From positions 1-9,772 of the forward strand of contig JAQYWJ010000068.1 in NCBI GenBank assembly GCA_030145005.1: a DNA stretch of 9,772 nt, written 5' to 3'. Position 1 is the first letter of the stretch; every line of letters begins with the position of its first letter. The notes below the pieces were generated by a model that was given only the letters and a program-made list of their open reading frames with translations, made no database searches and was not told the DNA's origin. The stretch is from Desulfobacter sp. (GTDB taxonomy: Bacteria; Desulfobacterota; Desulfobacteria; Desulfobacterales; Desulfobacteraceae). Positions 1 to 6,479 of the stretch are shown one piece after another. A program made the position numbers and the translations under genes.

Positions 1-301
1 TTTACTGGTAAATTAGTTTTTAAGGGTCTAATAAAATCAAATGGTTAGTTTAAATCGGTATAATGTCTATTACAAATCGGGTTCCTTTTCGGTTCACTGA
101 TTGCCATTTGTTCCTCCGCATCCAAATTCGTTGGGGCTCACGGGCCTTTGTATCCAGCTTTGATCATCATTCTTTAAAATTTTCGGGGATTTTCCCATTT
201 CTTTAAAACCGGAGGAACTCATGATTATGAGGCCAGATTTTATAATTTAGTAAATTTTTATTTAACGCCGCAGATGGGTGACTTTTCGTTCAAACACAGC
301 G
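1..301. other. AT-rich intergenic stretch with no recognised gene
   Basis: No convincing gene lies here. Two tiny reading frames have good ribosome-binding sites. On the plus strand GGAGGAACTC precedes ATG at 221 and gives 9 codons, ending at 250. On the minus strand GGAGGAACAA precedes ATG at 107 and gives 20 codons, ending at 45. Neither peptide resembles anything I know, and both could be chance or remnants of decayed genes. A 6-bp inverted repeat (TAACGC at 263-268, GCGTTA at 299-304) spans the glcF stop codon, but its long loop and missing T-run make it a poor terminator. Confidence 0.5.
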
Positions 302-1555
302 TTATTTGATGGGCAGTACCTGGCAGACCAGTTCCAGAAGGTGGGCTGCCCTGGCAGGAATACTTTCACGGTTAAGGCTGTCCTGGAGCTGAATTATGCA
401 TCCCGGACAGGCCGTTGCCACAATTTCGGCCCCGCTTTGGGCAACATGCTTCGCCTTTTGATTGCCGATCTTTTGACTGGTTTCGTAATGGTGCACGGAA
501 AAGGTTCCGCCCAGACCACAGCAGGTTGCCGCATCGGTCATCTCAACATAGTCGACCTGGGGCAACACGGAAAGAAGTTGCCTGGGGGCGCGGGTCAGGC
601 CATGATTTCGCAGATGGCAGGGGTCGTGGTAGGTGACCTTAATCCGGTCCTCTGATTGAGGAAGAGATGCCAGTCTGCCTGCCAGGTCCATATTCATCAA
701 AAAATCCATGACGTCCCGAGTCTTTTCGGCAAAGGGCTGATAGTTTGCCCCAAGCGTAGGGTAAATCCCGGCCAGGGCGCCGTAGCACGAGGCGCAGGCC
801 GTAAGCACATAGTCAAAGGCGTGGAGTTTCAGGGCCTTTAAATTTCTTTTGGCAAGGGTTTCCACCGCATCTTCCGCACCGGCGGACAGAGCGGGAAGCC
901 CGCAACAGCCCTGTTCATCGGTGAGGGTCACATGGACCCCCATGAAATTGAGAATACGAACCAGGCACTCACCGATTTCAGGGTACAGGTAATTGATACC
1001 GCAGCCGGTGAAAAAAAGCACCCTGGGACTTGCTGAACGAGAGACCGTCTGCCGGATATCCCGCGTCAAAAAGGGTTTGAATGAAGGCTTTGGAAAGGTG
1101 CGTTCCTTAGGGATGCCCGGCACAGGAAACCGCAGTTTTAAGCCGCTTGTTTCAGGAATCTGCCGACACAGGAGCCGGGAGGCCAAATCGCCGCTTTTAC
1201 TCATCCAATCCATGGCCCTTTTATGCGTCAGCAAGGTCGCCACGCCTCTTCCGAATCCGGATAAACCCTTTTCCTGAGCTACTTTCATGCGGGCCGCCGC
1301 CACGATATCCGGGGTGGGCACCTGGTTGGGGCACAAATTAGTGCAACTGCCGCACAGCAGGCACTGGGACAAATCATGGACCAACCTGTCTTCGGTAAAG
1401 ACTTGCCCGTCCATCATGGCCTGGGCAAGGGCAATTTTCCCCCGGGCCACACCGCCTTCCTGGTTCTCAGCCTTGAACACCGGGCATGTGGCCCGACAGG
1501 CACCGCACTTGACACAAGCCTGGCTCCACTCCCGGTATTGTTCCAGATCCTTCAT
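302..1555 (-). CDS. glcF: GlcF-type Fe-S oxidoreductase subunit (glycolate / D-lactate oxidase partner)
   Basis: This is the iron-sulfur subunit that accepts electrons from the FAD subunit encoded just upstream and passes them towards the membrane quinone pool or another carrier. It has 417 residues, normal for GlcF. The N-terminal part holds two ferredoxin-type 4Fe-4S motifs with cysteines at 14, 17, 20 and 24 and at 65, 68, 71 and 75, each closing with CP. Two cysteine-rich CCG domains follow: C185, C217-C218 and C254/C257, then C313, C345-C346 and C383/C386. No membrane helix is evident, so it is probably a peripheral cytoplasmic protein. The ATG overlaps the glcD stop as ATGA, with GGAGAGGTGAA upstream, so the two are translationally coupled. 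The paired arrangement resembles the GlcD/Fe-S D-lactate dehydrogenases of sulfate reducers. Substrate (D-lactate, glycolate or another 2-hydroxy acid) cannot be read from this subunit. The family call is firm. Confidence 0.93.
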   Translation of the reverse strand: MKDLEQYREWSQACVKCGACRATCPVFKAENQEGGVARGKIALAQAMMDGQVFTEDRLVHDLSQCLLCGSCTNLCPNQVPTPDIVAAARMKVAQEKGLSGFGRGVATLLTHKRAMDWMSKSGDLASRLLCRQIPETSGLKLRFPVPGIPKERTFPKPSFKPFLTRDIRQTVSRSASPRVLFFTGCGINYLYPEIGECLVRILNFMGVHVTLTDEQGCCGLPALSAGAEDAVETLAKRNLKALKLHAFDYVLTACASCYGALAGIYPTLGANYQPFAEKTRDVMDFLMNMDLAGRLASLPQSEDRIKVTYHDPCHLRNHGLTRAPRQLLSVLPQVDYVEMTDAATCCGLGGTFSVHHYETSQKIGNQKAKHVAQSGAEIVATACPGCIIQLQDSLNRESIPARAAHLLELVCQVLPIK

Positions 1556-2961
1556 TTCACCTCTCCGGGAAGCGGGCAGGCATCGTCTGGAAAAATCTTG
1601 CCCGGATTAAGAATATTATGCGGATCCAGGGCTTTTTTAAGCATTTTCATGTAAAGGATAGACTCGCTTGACAGCTCAAGGGAAAGATAGGGGGCCTTCA
1701 TGATGCCAACGCCGTGTTCTCCGCTCATGGTTCCGCCTAATTCCAGTGTGGCCCGGAACAGTGCCTCAATGGCATGTTCGGCATTGGCCATTTGTTCGGC
1801 ATCGGATTTATCCGCCATGATATTGACATGGATATTTCCGTCGCCGGCATGCCCGAAGTTCACGATGGGCAGATTATATTGATCGGAAATCTTTTCAATC
1901 CGGCGGATCATCTCCGGCAGCCTGGATCTGGGTACGCAGATATCTTCGTTGAACTTCTCCAGTCCAAGCTTTTTCAATGAGGGGGAAATCGCCCTGCGGA
2001 TCTTCCAGATTTCTTCGCTTTCCTCAAACGTATTGGCCACCCGATTCTCCAAAACGCCCAGGGATTCGATCACCGTCAGGATCCTTTGGGCCTGCTTGTC
2101 TAAAAACTCCCTGTCTCCGTCCACCTCTATAATCAGCGCCGCTCCGGCAGCTTCCGGCATGGACAGCCCGGCGGTCTGCCTGAGGCAGTCCAGGGTCCGG
2201 CCGTCCATGAATTCCAGGGTGGCGGGAATGATCTTTTCTCGGATAATGGCGGATACGGCCTTGGCAGCACCGTCAATGGCATCAAACACCACCAGCATGG
2301 TTTTTTTGGCCTGGGGTTTGGGGAGCAGTTTGAGAATAATTTTGGTGATAACGGCCAAGGTGCCTTCCGACCCGCAGAAAAGCTTAGTCAGATCATAGCC
2401 CACCACCCCTTTCATGGTGGTGCCACCGGTTTCAATCCGGTCGCCTGTGGGCGTCACCACCTCCAGGCCGATGACATAGTCCTTGGTCACCCCGTACTTG
2501 ACACACCGGGGGCCGCCTGCGCATTCAGCCACGTTTCCTCCCAAGCTGGAGACTTTCAGGGACGCCGGATCCGGGGGATAAAACAGCCCCAGCGCCTCCA
2601 CGGCCTTTTGGAAATTCCCGGTCACCACACCGGGTTCCACCACGGCCACAAGATTTTCCTGGTCAATGTCCAGGATCCGGTTCATCCGGCTCATGCCCAT
2701 AACCATCCCCCCGCAGACCGGCAGGGCGCCGCCGGTGAACCCGGTGCCCGCCCCTCTGGGGTAAACCGGGATACGGTGGTGATGGGCAAGTGCCATGATC
2801 CGGGATACGGCTTGGGCATCCGCCGGATGCACCACAACATCCGGAAGGAATTGTTTACGCGTGGCATCATAGCTGTACAGAATACGGTCGGTCTTGTCGC
2901 TACTGACAAATTGCGGGCCGCAGATTTCTTTTAACTCCTGAATCACTTTTTCAGATATCAT
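1552..2961 (-). CDS. glcD: GlcD-type FAD-linked oxidase (D-lactate / glycolate dehydrogenase)
   Basis: This flavoprotein oxidises a 2-hydroxy acid to the 2-oxo acid and transfers electrons via FAD to the Fe-S subunit. It has 469 residues, full length for the family. The FAD-binding type 4 domain is clear: PRGAGTGFTGGALP at 68-81, SSLGGNVAECAGG at 138-150, and GYDLTKLFCGSEGTLAVIT at 188-206. The C-terminal FAD-oxidase domain has FGHAGDGNIHVNI (369-381), SGEHGVGIMK (413-422) and LDPHNILNPGKIF (445-457). The start ATG fits family N-termini (MISEKVIQEL), although no Shine-Dalgarno precedes it. It is followed directly by glcF, and no glcE-like FAD subunit is in the window, so this is the two-gene form rather than E. 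coli glcDEF. The AEC permease gene lies 115 bp upstream on the same strand and may supply the substrate. D-lactate is favoured in a sulfate reducer, but this is inference. Confidence 0.93.
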   Translation of the reverse strand: MISEKVIQELKEICGPQFVSSDKTDRILYSYDATRKQFLPDVVVHPADAQAVSRIMALAHHHRIPVYPRGAGTGFTGGALPVCGGMVMGMSRMNRILDIDQENLVAVVEPGVVTGNFQKAVEALGLFYPPDPASLKVSSLGGNVAECAGGPRCVKYGVTKDYVIGLEVVTPTGDRIETGGTTMKGVVGYDLTKLFCGSEGTLAVITKIILKLLPKPQAKKTMLVVFDAIDGAAKAVSAIIREKIIPATLEFMDGRTLDCLRQTAGLSMPEAAGAALIIEVDGDREFLDKQAQRILTVIESLGVLENRVANTFEESEEIWKIRRAISPSLKKLGLEKFNEDICVPRSRLPEMIRRIEKISDQYNLPIVNFGHAGDGNIHVNIMADKSDAEQMANAEHAIEALFRATLELGGTMSGEHGVGIMKAPYLSLELSSESILYMKMLKKALDPHNILNPGKIFPDDACPLPGEVK

Positions 2962-2970
2962 AAAATCAGC

Positions 2971-2998
2971 TTTATAAACAAGTTTATATGAAAGTCAA
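2971..2998 (-). promoter_or_regulatory. Candidate glcD promoter with overlapping dyad
   Basis: On the minus strand TTGACT (2998-2993) is followed after 16 bp by TATAAA (2976-2971), a good sigma-70 pair. A perfect 7-bp inverted repeat, TATAAAC-AA-GTTTATA (2973-2988), overlaps the -10 and could be an operator. If used, transcription would begin only a few bases before the glcD ATG at 2961, giving a leaderless or near-leaderless message, consistent with the lack of a Shine-Dalgarno there. This is sequence match only. Confidence 0.45.
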
Positions 2999-3076
2999 AT
3001 ATAAACAAAATAATAACTATGGCTGCGGGCGTGTCCAGTAAAGATCCGATAAAAAAAATAAAATGTTGACCAGCAG

Positions 3077-3985
3077 CTAAAGTAAAGACATAACCACAGT
3101 TAACGTGACAAGACTGAGCAAGGTGGAAACACAGATCACGGAAGTAACAAAAGCAGGCGCCACATCATTTTCCATGGCAATGATGCCCGTAAGCACGGCC
3201 GACGGCATGGCCGCCTGGAGAATACCGGCAGAGGCTTCAATGCCGGAGATGCCCACCAGGGGGATCAGGACAAAGGCAATGGATGGTCCTGCGATCAGAC
3301 GAATCAGGCTTACCAGAAAGACATCTTTGCCGAAGTTCAATTTTCCTGCCTCTTTGAATTGCAGTCCTAAAGCCAGCAGCAGCACAGGAATCATGGCGTC
3401 TCCGAGCAACCCTGCGATACGCTGAACCATGATCGGCGGTGCAATACCTGCCACGGGGAAGACCAGGGCCAATGGCAGAATCGTGATCCCCGGGGTTTTA
3501 ATCAGATCTTTTAATGCGCCTGTGCTGCCACCTTTCAACCAGCCCGCTGCCATGACACAGCAGAAAAAAGAAAAGGTATTGGCCGTTACCATGTAAATGG
3601 TGGCGCTTTCCATGGCGTCAGGACCTAAGCAGAATTTTATCAGGGCCAGGCCATAATTGCCCACATTTCCGAAAATACAGGTCATTAAAAAGGCTGTGGC
3701 CATCTCTTTGCTGCGCCCCATACCCCTTGCCAGAGTCCAGCCAAGGCTTCCCGTGATCAAATAGACCAGTCCAATACCGGCCATCATTCTGAATGCAGTG
3801 GCTGCATCTATTTTGACTTCACTGAGCACATTGAAAACAAATGCCGGCACAAACAGATAATAGGCTGTGCGGGAAAGGGAACGGCTTTGAATCCCAAGTC
3901 TGCTCCCAAGAAAATAGGCCGTCAGTATCAGGGCAAATACCGGGGTGACAACGTTAAAAAAAATGGAAAAAATTTGGGAAAACAT
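3077..3985 (-). CDS. AEC-family transporter (auxin efflux carrier-type permease)
   Basis: This is an inner-membrane secondary transporter of the auxin efflux carrier (AEC) family, whose bacterial members move small organic anions such as malate or malonate. It has 302 residues, typical length, with about ten hydrophobic helices in two halves. Family hallmarks are GNVGNYGL in the middle of the first half, the LGLQFKEAGKL loop, and the C-terminal QAAMPSAV segment followed by IIAMENDVAPAFVTSV. The ATG is preceded by GGAG at a 6-base spacing (TTTTGGAGCTTCC). It is transcribed in the same direction as glcD and glcF, with a 115-bp gap and no clear terminator, so partial co-transcription is likely. 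Position suggests it imports or exports the hydroxy acid, or the corresponding oxo acid, handled by GlcD/GlcF. The family call is strong and the substrate is a guess. Confidence 0.9.
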   Translation of the reverse strand: MFSQIFSIFFNVVTPVFALILTAYFLGSRLGIQSRSLSRTAYYLFVPAFVFNVLSEVKIDAATAFRMMAGIGLVYLITGSLGWTLARGMGRSKEMATAFLMTCIFGNVGNYGLALIKFCLGPDAMESATIYMVTANTFSFFCCVMAAGWLKGGSTGALKDLIKTPGITILPLALVFPVAGIAPPIMVQRIAGLLGDAMIPVLLLALGLQFKEAGKLNFGKDVFLVSLIRLIAGPSIAFVLIPLVGISGIEASAGILQAAMPSAVLTGIIAMENDVAPAFVTSVICVSTLLSLVTLTVVMSLL

Positions 3986-4031
3986 GGAAGCTCCAAAAGA
4001 TTATTACTGCAACCGAAAGCTGATTTTTTCT

Positions 4032-4091
4032 GCTGCCGGTCAAACGAAAAAAATTTGTACTATAAACGCCCAACCGGGTCAAGCCGGCAGC
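4032..4091. repeat. 8-bp inverted repeat flanking the AEC promoter region
   Basis: GCTGCCGG at 4032-4039 is the exact reverse complement of CCGGCAGC at 4084-4091, with 44 bases between. The arms enclose the candidate minus-strand promoter of the AEC gene. It could be a paired operator for a looping regulator, or chance. The arms are far too distant for a terminator. Confidence 0.4.
4054..4082 (-). promoter_or_regulatory. Candidate promoter for the AEC-glcD-glcF cluster
   Basis: On the minus strand TTGACC (4082-4077) is separated by 17 bp from TACAAA (4059-4054). The -35 matches 5 of 6 consensus bases and the -10 about 4 of 6. Transcription would start near 4047, leaving a leader of about 60 bases before the AEC start codon at 3985. 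It sits between the arms of the 4032-4091 inverted repeat. Confidence 0.4.
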
Positions 4092-4202
4092 TTCAGCGTT
4101 GGCCCGTATGAAGTTTGCTTTGGCAACTTTTGATGCGGACTGTTCTTTTGCCGCAATCTTGGTACTTCTTTTTTTCCGACGACTGGCCGAGCGGGTCCAT
4201 AT

Positions 4203-4235
4203 TTTCGGTTTCAGTTTCAGTTTCAGTTTCAGTTT
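4203..4235. repeat. Hexanucleotide tandem repeat (TTTCAG)n
   Basis: Four exact copies of TTTCAG run from 4209 to 4232, followed by a partial TTT and preceded by one degenerate copy, TTTCGG (4203-4208). The tract lies between the divergent AEC and DUF3360 promoters, about 22 bp upstream of the plus-strand -35. On the minus strand it would encode alternating Lys-Leu in an open frame that overlaps the AEC start, but I do not regard that frame as a gene. Such repeats change copy number by replication slippage. Confidence 0.9.
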
Positions 4236-4257
4236 ATCTTTATGTTTCATATCTTGG

Positions 4258-4287
4258 TTGGCATCAAGCAAGTTCCTATCCTAAAAT
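4258..4287 (+). promoter_or_regulatory. Candidate promoter for the DUF3360-family gene
   Basis: TTGGCA (4258-4263), 5 of 6 bases of the -35 consensus, is followed after 18 bp by TAAAAT (4282-4287), 5 of 6 of the -10 consensus. Transcription would start near 4294 and give a leader of about 225 bases that includes the duplicated terminator-like element and two hairpins. Confidence 0.45.
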
Positions 4288-4372
4288 AAAAAAGCAAATT
4301 CTAATAAATAGTTCTTGCATTCATTAAGGGAAACAGGTAGAGATTCTCAATTCGGATATCGTTCAGGCAGTG

Positions 4373-4420
4373 GGCCTTGTTCGAGCCGGATAAGGGCCTT
4401 TTTTCTAACCGGCCTTTTTT
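4373..4420 (+). terminator. Overlapping terminator-like hairpins in the DUF3360 leader (possible attenuator)
   Basis: Two alternative hairpins can form, each ending in six T residues. In the first, GGCCTT (4373-4378) pairs with AA-GGCC (4392-4398, one bulged G) just before T6 at 4399-4404. In the second, GCCGG (4385-4389) pairs with CCGGC (4409-4413), followed by C and T6 at 4415-4420. The 5' arm of the second lies in the loop of the first, so they compete. Stems are short, so termination may be partial. Their place inside the leader of a transporter gene suggests attenuation, or alternatively the 3' end of a short RNA begun near 4294. Confidence 0.4.
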
Positions 4421-4426
4421 CTAACC
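4395..4426. repeat. Exact 16-bp tandem duplication
   Basis: GGCCTTTTTTCTAACC occurs twice back to back, at 4395-4410 and 4411-4426, with no mismatch. The unit is the 3' arm plus T-tract of the terminator-like element, so the duplication doubles the termination signal. Perfect identity suggests a recent or maintained duplication. Confidence 0.95.
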
Positions 4427-4440
4427 AAGGAATTTATTAT

Positions 4441-4490
4441 TACCTAAGCACACCGAAAGGTGCATGCGGCGATCCAACGAAAGATCGGTA
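4441..4490 (+). ncRNA. Candidate structured leader RNA upstream of the DUF3360 gene
   Basis: Two compact hairpins sit just before the Shine-Dalgarno. The first is CACC-GAAA-GGTG (4451-4462), a GNRA tetraloop stem that can extend with GCA/TGC (4448-4450 and 4465-4467) across a two-base bulge. The second is CGATC-N8-GATCG (4470-4487) with loop CAACGAAA. TACC (4441-4444) can pair with GGTA (4487-4490) to close a three-way junction, sharing one base with the second stem. I compared it by memory with c-di-GMP, guanidine, fluoride and other riboswitches and found no convincing match. It may simply shape the ribosome-binding region. Confidence 0.3.
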
Positions 4491-4518
4491 GGAGTAGGAA
4501 AGGAGAAGGAGATTAGAG

Positions 4519-5991
4519 ATGGTATCAAAAAATGAAGAGTCGTATGGCGAAAAACGTAAAAAAGCAAGTGAGTTTAAGACTCGAGCTGAGTATCTTGACC
4601 ATGAACTAACGATTATGAAATTCCGTCGCTGGGGGATCAACCTACCCTTCCGGGATTACAGCATCGAAATCGAGGACTTTGTGCCGGCAATTGCCGCCAC
4701 CATCGGAAAAGTTGTAATGGTAACCGCCATGGTAGCCGCCTTTGCGAATTGCGATGTGTACGCGCATCTTAATCTTACAAGCGGCGACTTCATTGCACAG
4801 AATGTCCGGTATGAGATGCTGATCGCAGGCGCTGTCTTTGTCTTGCTTTTTTCGGCATTCCTTAATCCGAACACAAACCTTGCGGGTACCCACGGCCCGA
4901 TGATTCCCCTTATCCCGATTGCCGCCTCGGCCGGCGGGCATCCGCTGGCACTGGGTATCCTGATAGGCTTATTCGGCCTTATTCTCGCCATCACAAAGGG
5001 CGGTTCCAAGCTGATGAATATAACCGGAATCGGAGTCCGGGGAGGGCTTTTGCTCTACCTGGGTGCTGTTGGACTTATTGGACAGCTCGGCAAGCTTGAA
5101 AAATGGGCGTCAGATGGTGGCGTCGCCGCGGTTTCCTTTGCGGTCATCGGCGTAACCGTGCTTGTCTATGCCTACCTGGCGCGTGTCCAGAAACGCTGGT
5201 TGGCAATCCCGCTTTGTTCCGCCATCGCAGGCATCATTGCATTCTCAATGGGCGCTGATTTCACCTTTTCTACCCCGCCAGGACTTCCCCCTTTTGATCC
5301 CATGTGGTGGTGGGGTACGGATACAGGGTGGAAAATGGGACTTCCCGGCGTTCAGCAATTCATCGCTGTTGTTCCGTTCGCCATTCTGGCCGTTGCCATG
5401 TGGTCGCCGGATTACCTTGGACACCGGGTATTCCAGGAACTCAACTATCCGAAAGAGGCCAAAAACGTCCTCATGGACGTGGACGATACCATGATGGTGG
5501 CATCTATTCGCCAGGGCATTGGTTCCTGCCTTGGCGGCGGCAATATCGCCTCCTCCTGGGGTACATACATGATTCCCGCAGCCATTGCCAAGCGCCCCAT
5601 TCCCGGCGGTGCGGTTCTCACCGGCATTTTATGCGTGGTGACCGGTATACTCGGCTATCCCATGGACCTTGCCATGTGGCAACCTGTTCTGCGGGTGGCG
5701 CTTATTGTTGGCGTATTCCTGCCGCTCCTTGAAGCGGGGATGCAGATGGTCACCAACCATAAGGATTCCCAGAGCGCCGGAACCTGTATTTTCGCCTGCG
5801 CTTTTGTAAATCCGGTGTTCGGCTGGTCCGCTGCCATGCTCCTGGACAACCTGGGACTCATCGGCGATAGAGAGCGGGCCAAAACGCTCACCTGGAATGA
5901 GAAACTTATCATCCCGGGCATCATGTTCCTCGTCTGTACCATTGCCCTTGGACTGGTGGGTCAGCTTCCCGGGATACCTGGCATCTTCTAA
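4519..5991 (+). CDS. DUF3360-family polytopic membrane protein, putative transporter
   Basis: This is a 490-residue inner-membrane protein that I assign to the functionally uncharacterised DUF3360 family, whose members are about 490-515 residues. A charged N-terminus (about 1-50) precedes some 12 hydrophobic segments. The half-helix-like region NPNTNLAGTHGPMIPLIP (116-133) and the segment VDDTMMVASIRQGIGSCLGG (321-340), followed by NIASSWGTYMIP (342-353), recall the substrate-binding helices of the UraA/SulP (APC-type 7+7) fold. That points to an anion or nucleobase transporter, but the substrate is unknown. The start ATG follows AGGAGAAGGAG (4501-4511) at a good spacing. It is a single-gene unit, divergent from the AEC cluster and closed by the terminator at 6029-6061. 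Its leader carries the duplicated terminator-like element, so expression is probably controlled after initiation. Family assignment is from memory of sequence style; membrane topology is clear. Confidence 0.75.
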   Translation: MVSKNEESYGEKRKKASEFKTRAEYLDHELTIMKFRRWGINLPFRDYSIEIEDFVPAIAATIGKVVMVTAMVAAFANCDVYAHLNLTSGDFIAQNVRYEMLIAGAVFVLLFSAFLNPNTNLAGTHGPMIPLIPIAASAGGHPLALGILIGLFGLILAITKGGSKLMNITGIGVRGGLLLYLGAVGLIGQLGKLEKWASDGGVAAVSFAVIGVTVLVYAYLARVQKRWLAIPLCSAIAGIIAFSMGADFTFSTPPGLPPFDPMWWWGTDTGWKMGLPGVQQFIAVVPFAILAVAMWSPDYLGHRVFQELNYPKEAKNVLMDVDDTMMVASIRQGIGSCLGGGNIASSWGTYMIPAAIAKRPIPGGAVLTGILCVVTGILGYPMDLAMWQPVLRVALIVGVFLPLLEAGMQMVTNHKDSQSAGTCIFACAFVNPVFGWSAAMLLDNLGLIGDRERAKTLTWNEKLIIPGIMFLVCTIALGLVGQLPGIPGIF

Positions 5992-6028
5992 AAAACTTAC
6001 TGCTGCCCGATCCACGGCAGCCATTTGA

Positions 6029-6061
6029 AAAGCCCGCCGATGCCTAGCATCGGCGGGCTTT
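6029..6061 (+). terminator. Strong intrinsic terminator after the DUF3360 gene
   Basis: A perfect 15-bp stem (AAAGCCCGCCGATGC at 6029-6043, its complement at 6047-6061) has a three-base loop CTA. The 3' arm ends in TTT followed by ATATAT. On the opposite strand the stem is followed by TTTTC, so it may stop transcription in both directions. A smaller hairpin, GCTGCC/GGCAGC (6002-6021), lies between the stop codon and this stem. Confidence 0.9.
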
Positions 6062-6187
6062 ATATATTGAGGTGATCGCATGCGAAAATGGGGTTCAGTC
6101 AAATACTGAAGTTTCCTGATTTTTCTCGGCTTATTAAACGTCTATAACGTGATATTGTAGCAGGAATAAATTTAATTTTTAAAAATT

Positions 6188-6377
6188 TTGGCATTCAAAT
6201 AGCAAAATCCCATTTGATTCTTCCTGAGCATACAAATTCTGTCCAAAAATTAATAGTCTGTAATTTCAATACTATGCACTACATTTTAATAAATATAACA
6301 GAAAAACAATAATCAGAAAACTTTAGTCAAATATTGAACATTCAAAAAAAATAAAATTTTTGTTTTTGACATTCAAA
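6188..6377. repeat. Three copies of a TTGRCATTCAAA-like motif
   Basis: TTGGCATTCAAA (6188-6199), TTGAACATTCAAA (6334-6346) and TTGACATTCAAA (6366-6377) recur in this leader. The middle copy is a perfect dyad, TTGAA-CA-TTCAA, and the third is TTGA-CAT-TCAA, as expected of sites for a dimeric regulator. Copies two and three start 32 bp apart, about three helical turns, and the third overlaps the -35 of the promoter at 6366-6395. Confidence 0.5.
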
Positions 6378-6395
6378 TTATTTTTCTGTTATGAA
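6366..6395 (+). promoter_or_regulatory. Candidate distal promoter of the symporter operon
   Basis: A perfect -35 TTGACA (6366-6371) is followed after 18 bp by TATGAA (6390-6395), 4 of 6 of the -10 consensus. The -35 is embedded in the third TTGRCATTCAAA motif, so a bound regulator would block or contact RNA polymerase. Initiation near 6402 would give a leader of about 280 bases. Confidence 0.4.
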
Positions 6396-6479
6396 GGTAG
6401 TAAGAGTAAATAGTGTACTTTTCTCACAGCACATAAAATTAACTTTATTATATCTATTGATTTACATGTTGCGTAAACA

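Noticed and set aside
263..304. Inverted repeat TAACGC/GCGTTA as the glcF terminator
   Set aside because: The stem is only 6 bp, the loop is 30 bases, and no T-run follows on the minus strand.
4183..4202. tRNA D-arm-like string GGCCGAGCGGGTCC
   Set aside because: No matching T-arm (GGTTCGAATCC type), anticodon stem or acceptor stem could be found around it.
4256..4269. Second GG-N10-GC match upstream of the DUF3360 gene
   Set aside because: Bases around both halves fit sigma-54 poorly, and a better sigma-70 pair (TTGGCA-18-TAAAAT) occupies the same position.
3954..4271. 105-residue lysine-rich minus-strand frame containing the Lys-Leu repeat
   Set aside because: Its repeat comes from the TTTCAG tract, it overlaps the AEC start on the same strand, and it resembles no known basic protein. 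The AEC gene has its own good ribosome-binding site.
6188..6204. Sigma-54 promoter-like TTGGCATTCAAATAGCA (GG-N10-GC)
   Set aside because: The -24 half is good but the -12 half is imperfect, it lies about 480 bp from the nearest downstream gene, and it coincides with a motif that recurs twice without the GC element.
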